64,000 bases of DNA. Source: Tamarix chinensis. Lineage: Eukaryota; Streptophyta; Magnoliopsida; Caryophyllales; Tamaricaceae. A program made the position numbers and the translations under genes. The notes under the pieces are model-generated. The model saw only the letters and a list, made by a program, of their open reading frames with translations, was not told the origin of the DNA and did not search any database. This document shows, piece after piece, positions 58,468 through 64,000 of the stretch. The stretch covers positions 71,551,466-71,615,465 of the forward strand of contig CM060174.1 in assembly GCA_030549775.1 (NCBI GenBank). Reading direction: 5' to 3'. How positions within the stretch are numbered: the stretch's first letter is position 1; each line of letters begins with the position of its first letter.

Positions 58468-60546
58468 TAGATGCTACAAACATCATCTTGGATCCTGATC
58501 TACACCTTCTAGGAAGAGTAAGGGAGGTCTGATAATCTTCTTTTTAAGTAATTGCCGAAGAAGCTAATAGAATGGCCAATCCCTTCAAATAAAAAATAAG
58601 ATCGAATATAATTATATAACTAATATAGAAGCCAACACCCATCATGGTCAAAGACCTTACAAACAATGTTTGACATGAGGGAAGAAAATAGTCCCCCAAA
58701 CCTGAAGCTACACCCCATGAATAGAGAAAACACACGTAGAGGCTAGCCTAACCAAAAATCTACTGAATAGTTGCGCTTGAGACAAGGGACAATAGACAAG
58801 AGTTAAAGCCAATCCACAAAATTCCTAGATCTTCATAAGCTTTGCATTCCTAGCACGATGCCCTTACATGTTGAATCGTTAATGCTTGATACTCGATTAA
58901 TGAGGAAAATGAAGTGGCTAGCGAGTAAATAGGCTTTGTAATTAGGTATCTCCACTAACACTATAAATGAGTGAAGTTTCTCATAAGAGAACTTGGACTT
59001 GACTCGTTTATTTAATTAAATGAGTCTAACTTGAGCTTTAAGATCAATTATTTAAAAGAGATGAGCTCAAACACAATTTTTTTTATTCATGTTGTTTATA
59101 GCAATAAACTCAAGATTTCAATTCATTTAAGAATTCGAGTCGAGAGTTTGACTCAGTTCACCTTGTTAAAACTTCTACTTAATTCATTTGTTTAGTTAAA
59201 TGTACATCCGAGCCTTAGTTTTAGGCTTGTTTATTTAACGAGTTAACTTTGGACAAAGGGTACTCGAATCAACTCATTTACAACCCTAGTTCCGACTACA
59301 CATGTGTTGTATTACCTACTAAAAACATTAAAAGTACTAGCATTCTAATAGATTTAATCTAGTGGTTAAAGATTGATTTTAAAATATTATAAATTTTAGG
59401 TTTAAATCTTTTCCTCTCGGTATTTTTATATACTCTAATGATAATTGTGACCGCCTAGATAATATTTTGTATTTATGTTTATAAAATCCTCATAAATCAA
59501 AAAAATTATTGTATTTAGTGGGTGTGATCAATAGGTTAATGATTATGGTGCACTTATGATATCTGAATTTATAGTACATTAAATGAAGTATAATTATATA
59601 AAAATGTAGCTTAATATGATCGACACTTGAAATTATCATACTATTGTCATTCATTATTTGGTAAAATGATAATCATAAATCATGTGTAGTTTAATCATCC
59701 CTTGAAACAATATAATTAATTGAAAAGATGCACCACACAATAGTCTAGAGGTAATAAACTAATCGATTAGTGTTTTGGGGAGTTCATCCAATGGCCCTAC
59801 ATTTAAGAAAACCTACACCAATCGATCCCGAATTAATTATTAGTAAGAAAGAATAGCTAGCAATTATGAGTGCAGAAGTGACTTGTCATATATATATATA
59901 TATAAATCAACATTGTTTTGAAAAAAGCATAACGCAAGACGACAACGATGCTGACAGTAATGGCGACAATAAAATAATAATAATAATAATAATAATAATG
60001 TAATTTTTTTTATCAAAATAATAACATTAATTCTAATGTAAATAGTAATAATTACTATTTATATACGATGAAAACTACAATTATAATAAAATCTATAATA
60101 TAAAAAAATTGTATCTAAAAGATAATGAAATATTTATAACAATAATAATGTTTATAAATTATTACTGTTGGTCCTATTTCTATTATTATTATTGATATAA
60201 TTATCATCATCATCATCATCATTATTTTTTATATGATCAGTTATTGTTACTTTATTAGGTTTATTATCTGTGCATTTTGATTCTATTATTATTATTATTA
60301 TTATTAGTAACTTATCGTAGTAATATAATTTTAATATTATTGATAATTATAACCAGTGGTACCCAATGCCGTAATTCCCCTATTACTTTTTAAGTATGGA
60401 CGAGATTAAAGTAGATCATATTAATCAGATATAATTATATTAGATTAGAAGTAATATGATTAGGTCAATTCACATCTGACTTGGAAAAAATAAAAAGTAA
60501 TATTAATGTCAATTTTAGTTTGATGTTACTTTCCTATACATATATA
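58468..60546. other. AT-rich intergenic DNA with palindrome and microsatellites
   Basis: No gene is recognised. The region 58980-59290 repeats ACTCGTTTATTTAA/GAGTCGAG-type phrases, including a near-perfect 26-bp palindrome at 59001-59026. AAT repeats lie at 59971-60000, CAT/ATT repeats at 60201-60230 and 60285-60307. A minus-strand open frame at 58544-58735 has no recognisable domain. Confidence 0.5.
59001..59026. repeat. 26-bp palindrome
   Basis: Arms GACTCGTTTAT and its complement around a TTAA centre, with one G-T wobble and one T-T mismatch. It lies among further GAGTC/GACTC phrases. This could be part of a transposon terminus; the role is unknown. Confidence 0.7.
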
Positions 60547-60576
60547 CTAGTTACATTTTCCCGTGCGATGCACGGG
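60547..60576 (-). mobile_element. Helitron 3' terminus (hairpin plus CTAG)
   Basis: On the minus strand a perfect 7-bp stem CCCGTGC-ATC-GCACGGG (60576-60560) is followed by AAAATGTAA and CTAG, ending at 60547, with T next outside. A short GC-rich hairpin about 10 bases before a CTRR end and insertion between A and T are the hallmarks of Helitron 3' ends. The element therefore extends to higher coordinates, and a helicase C-terminus lies 210 bp inside. Confidence 0.85.
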
Positions 60577-60786
60577 TAGAATTTTAGACATTGTAATAAT
60601 AAATTTTAAAATAATAAGAATAAAAAATATTATAAGAAGTAATAAAATTATTATAAGAAATCATAGTTAATATAAAGGATAAGATATTGGGAGAAATATG
60701 AAATAATAAAGTAATACATTATATATAGAAATGACAAATATGAAGTATATGGAGCAAATAACTGAAGAAGAAAATACATAATGTAG

Positions 60787-61005
60787 CTAGATATTTTGGA
60801 ACAATTCATTGAAGACAACATTTGTTGTGGATGTACTTTCTTTTCTTTCATTGTCACATATCAATATTTTTAGTCTATTACGATGTGTAACTCTTGACAC
60901 CATAACGTAAAACAAACCGTGGCCAAATATTAGTTTTTTCAATAGTGATTCAACATGAGATTTTGATTGACCGTGACTTTTATTTATTATCATTGTATAA
61001 AATAA
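60787..61005 (-). pseudogene. Helitron Rep/helicase C-terminal fragment (PIF1-like)
   Basis: Helitrons encode a Rep-helicase that drives rolling-circle-like transposition. The frame 60993-60787 reads TMIINKSHGQSKSHV, matching PIF1-family motif V (T-x-NKSQGQS), then KLIFGHGLFYVMVSRVTHRN for motif VI (Y-V-A-x-SR-V-T). It goes on to RLKILICDNE and ends TTNVVFNELFQNI before its stop, the usual C-terminus of plant Helitron helicases. The first base pairs upstream (to about 61005) still read LFYT before a stop. Upstream of that, VTGTVKVHNTF (about 61035-61070) might be more helicase in another frame, but nothing else is recognised. The Gln of motif V is His. Rep and most of the helicase are missing. 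Confidence 0.82.
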
Positions 61006-61730
61006 TTAGTAGTTTACTGATATGAAAAGTATTATGTACTTTCACTGTACCTGTAACATAGGGAAAAATATTAATTTTGCAAACAAATGATGTTGCAATT
61101 TTTTTATGACATTTAGTTGTGAATATTTGCTATTAAAAATACCGCTAAAATCAGTTGCTTTAAACATAAAACAACCACTGACTCCATACAATTACTCTTA
61201 AAAAAATTATTAAGTTGACCAACTTCATCATCCCAAAGTCAACATTCCAACCTCTCTTTTTTACAATCACACCTAAAAAGCAAGGAATTAATTTTTTATG
61301 CAACTATTATACCTGTTAACAATAATATGATAAATTATTTCTTCTTTCTACTCACTCATTGTCCTCCAGCAAAATATCCATTAACTCGGTCAAATTCTTA
61401 TTTTGGTTCTCACGTATGCCTTCAAGTTTTATTTTCACAATCTTACCTATGACATCTAGTAAACAAAGAATAATTAGAAAATATTAGATTAACTCACTAC
61501 ACCATTATGCACTAATGATCTTCTGATGGGTGAATTTGGTTTAGATATATGTAGATAGGTGCCATTTCTGAAACTTGAATGCTTCTGTCTTTACTCCCTA
61601 TTGAGCTTATGCAGTGTTTTTTTAATTTTTCAACTGGCTTCTAATTATATAATTAGAGACAAAATCAAAATTAATAAAGGGAGGAAGTGATAAGTAGAAA
61701 TGTTATATGTAATTAATTTATATAACCACT
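61006..61730. other. Helitron interior, no further domain recognised
   Basis: AT-rich, apart from a more mixed stretch at 61200-61470. On the minus strand no Rep or helicase motif could be read. It may be intron or decayed coding sequence of the Helitron. Confidence 0.4.
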
Positions 61731-62430
61731 TCATTTGGTGTTTTAATTATAGATAATTACTTAATTAATACGCAGGAGATGAATAATTATATTATAATAA
61801 TGGCAACAGATGAATAGTTATATGACAACAAATAAATATATATATGAACCTATACATATGTGTTGTTTGACTGGTTTATGCACTTTATATAATGTATTAA
61901 TTATTTATATTATTTATTTATTAATATGTAGTAGATGAAGAGTTTGAAAACTCAATTAATACGCAGGATATGAATAATTGGTTGCATATATTTAGGTAAT
62001 TAATTAAGAAAATACTTGATTACTACTTCATTAAATTTAGTTATATGCATTTGCTGCATGTAGGATAAGAATAGTTGTATTATATTAATGGCAGCAGATG
62101 CATATGTATTGTTTGACTGGTTTATGTACTTCATTTGGTGTATTGATTATTTATCAATTATTTATATGTTAATATGTAGGATATGAATAGTTTGACAATT
62201 CAATTAATACACATAAAATGAATAGTTGGCTGCATATGTTCAAGTAATTAGTTAAGAAAATATTTGATTAATACTTTATTAAAATTAGTTGTTTGACATA
62301 GATACAATAAATAAATAATTATATACATTTGTTGTACATAAGAGATGAATATTCACATTGTATCAATGGACATATGCATGTAAATCAAATGAATATGCAC
62401 TTTATTCGGTGTATTAATTATTTATATATT

Positions 62431-63635
62431 CAAATGTAGAATAATCCAACAATTTAATTAATACACAAAAAATGAATAATTTTCTATATATGTTCAGATA
62501 ATTAATTAAGAAAATATTTGATTAGAAAATATTTAATTAATACTTTATTAAAATTAGTTGTTCGACATATGTACACCAAATAAATAGTTATATATATTGA
62601 ATGCACATAGGAGATGAATAGTCGCATTATATTAATAAATAGTTATATTAATTATTCCATCTTATTAATTAGCAATAATATATGGCATTTTATATAGTGT
62701 ATTAATTATTTATATTATTTATTTATTAATATGGAGAAGATGAAGAGTTTGACAACTCAATTAATACGTAGGAGATGAATAGTTGGTTGCATATGTTTAG
62801 GTGATTAATTAAGAAAATATTTAATTAATACTTCATTAAAATTAGTTATATGTATTTACTACACATAGGATATAAATAGTTGCATAGTTTTCTGCATATG
62901 TTTAGATAATTAATTAAGAAATTATTTGATTAACATTTTATTAAAATTAGTTGTTCGATAAATATGCAGCAAATAAATAGTTATATGCATTTAATGCACA
63001 TAAGAGATGAATAGTTGTATTATATTAATGAATAGTTTTCAAATGTGCAACAATTCAATTAATACACAGGAAATGAATAGTTTTCTACATATGTTCAGAT
63101 AATTAATTAAGAAAATATTTGATTACAAAATATTTAATTAATACTTTATTAAAATTAGTTGTTCGACATATGTACACCAAATAAATAGTTATATATATTG
63201 AATGCACATAGGAGATGAATAGTCGCATTATATTAATAAATAGTTATATTAATTATTCCATCTTATTAATTAGCAATAATATATGGCACTTTATATAGTG
63301 TATTAATTATTTATATTATTTATTTATTAATATGCAGAAGATGAAAAGTTTGACAACTCAATTAATACGTAGGAGATGAATAGTTGGTTGCATATGTTTA
63401 GGTAATTAATTAAGAAAATACTTAATTAATACTTCATTAAAATTAGTTATATGTATTTACTACACATAGGATATAAACAGTTGCATAGTTTTCTGCATAT
63501 GTTTAGATAATTAATTAAGAAAATATTTGGTTAATATTTTATTAAAATTAGTTGTTCGATAAATGTGCGGCAAATGAATAGTTATATGCATTTAATGCAC
63601 ATAGGAAATGAATAGTTGCATTATATTAATAATAG
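62431..63635. repeat. Recent tandem duplication with a 601-bp offset
   Basis: Sequence from about 62450 to 63030 recurs at an offset of exactly 601 bp (about 63050 to 63632) with few differences. Examples are TTGTTCGACATATGTACACC at 62559 and 63160, and TCGCATTATATTAATAAATA at 62622 and 63223. An 8-base length difference lies near the left end (CAAATG at 62431 and 63040). It is nested in the older, more diverged array. Confidence 0.9.
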
Positions 63636-63787
63636 ATATATTAATTATTCTATCTTGTTAATTAGCAATAATAATAATTAGCAATAATATATGACAGAAG
63701 TAATTTATGATTAGTAATAATGAATATAATTTAGGCGGAAAAATTTGTCTGTATATTGTTTGCTAGACAACTCCGTTTTTATATATA

Positions 63788-63817
63788 CTAATTGCATTTT
63801 TCCGTGAAATGCACGGG
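63788..63817 (-). mobile_element. Second, degenerate Helitron-type 3' terminus
   Basis: The plus strand TATATATACTAATTGCATTTTTCCGTGAAATGCACGGGTAG (split here: 63782-63800 and 63801-63820) is a diverged copy of the terminus at 60541-60578. On the minus strand the stem CCGTG/CACGG is kept with a 5-base loop, followed by an A-rich spacer and TTAG where CTAG is expected. An older or inactivated Helitron end is the simplest reading. Confidence 0.7.
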
Positions 63818-64000
63818 TAGTGTATTAATTATTTATATATTATTATATAAGAGATAAATAGTTTAATAATTTAATTAATATGTAGAAGATGAATAGTTGG
63901 CTGTATATGTTCAAGTAATTAATTAATAAAATTCTTAATTAATATTTGTTTAATATATATTGTTCGACATATATGCAATCGATGAATAGTTATATACATT

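Larger units (their letters stand above)
61731..64000. repeat. Array of related AT-rich repeats (units about 245-300 bp)
   Basis: A composite unit recurs in the same order: AATTAATACGCAGGAGATGAATAG, TGGTTGCATATGTTCAGGTAA, TTAATTAAGAAAATATTTGA, TTAATACTTTATTAAAATTA, and a TTTATATAGTGTATTAATTA box. Box starts near 61875, 62124, 62395, 62690 and 63290 give intervals of about 250, 270, 295 and 600 bp. The array continues past the second Helitron end and runs off the window. No coding potential is seen. Confidence 0.85.

Overview
This window looks like nuclear intergenic DNA from a flowering plant. It is strongly AT-rich and I found no intact host gene, no tRNA gene and no intact rRNA gene. Almost everything recognisable is transposable-element debris: Ty3/gypsy and Ty1/copia LTR retrotransposons, large solo LTRs nested inside them, LINE fragments, a 5S-derived (Cassandra-type) LTR and Helitron ends. 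Many frameshifts and stops show that the coding copies are old and dead. The species cannot be named from the sequence alone.

Left part (1-17.9 kb). Microsatellite and degenerate repeat DNA is followed by a plus-strand gypsy element. Its gag (about 1661-2686) and PR-RT-RNaseH-IN (7637-10190) are split by a 4.95-kb solo LTR (2687-7636). The integrase is cut short at 10191, where another LTR-like fragment begins. A minus-strand gypsy element of the Athila/Tat type follows (gag-protease 11377-14093, primer-binding site 14242-14259, LTR 14266-15658). Next come three LTR fragments, one of which carries a 5S rRNA-like segment.

Middle part (17.9-37.8 kb). A second plus-strand gypsy pol (17880-24400) is split at the RNaseH/integrase junction by a 4.5-kb solo LTR (18665-23162). 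It is followed by its probable 3' LTR and then by a minus-strand, non-coding LTR element (25335-30173) with two LTRs and a PBS. After that come an inverted-repeat element, the 3' end of a LINE ORF2, and several kilobases of AT-rich DNA in which I recognise nothing.

Right part (37.8-58.5 kb). One decayed copia element spans about 20.7 kb between two recognisable LTRs (37762-38229 and 57994-58467). Its reading frame is interrupted by a LINE endonuclease fragment and three solo LTRs (43870-46648, 47812-50793, 51199-56197). A fourth LTR lies in its leader (38599-41025). Two of the insertions keep perfect 5-bp target duplications (CTATT, ATTTA), so the insertion order can be read directly.

Far right (58.5-64 kb). 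Palindromic and microsatellite DNA leads to a minus-strand Helitron 3' end (hairpin plus CTAG at 60547) with the C-terminus of its helicase just upstream. A long array of related AT-rich repeats follows, including a tandem duplication with a 601-bp offset, and then a second, degenerate Helitron-type 3' end at 63788.

The large LTRs form a related set. They share TGTAACACCCC-like starts and GGGGTGTTACA-like ends, a conserved block 80-100 bp from the LTR 3' end, arrays of short interrupted palindromes, a 30-bp tandem repeat and a purine/pyrimidine-biased tract. No new coding system is visible. The points most worth a second look are the palindrome arrays in the LTRs, the 5S-like LTR, the readable nesting history, the CHG-type decay pattern and the Helitron-linked repeat array.
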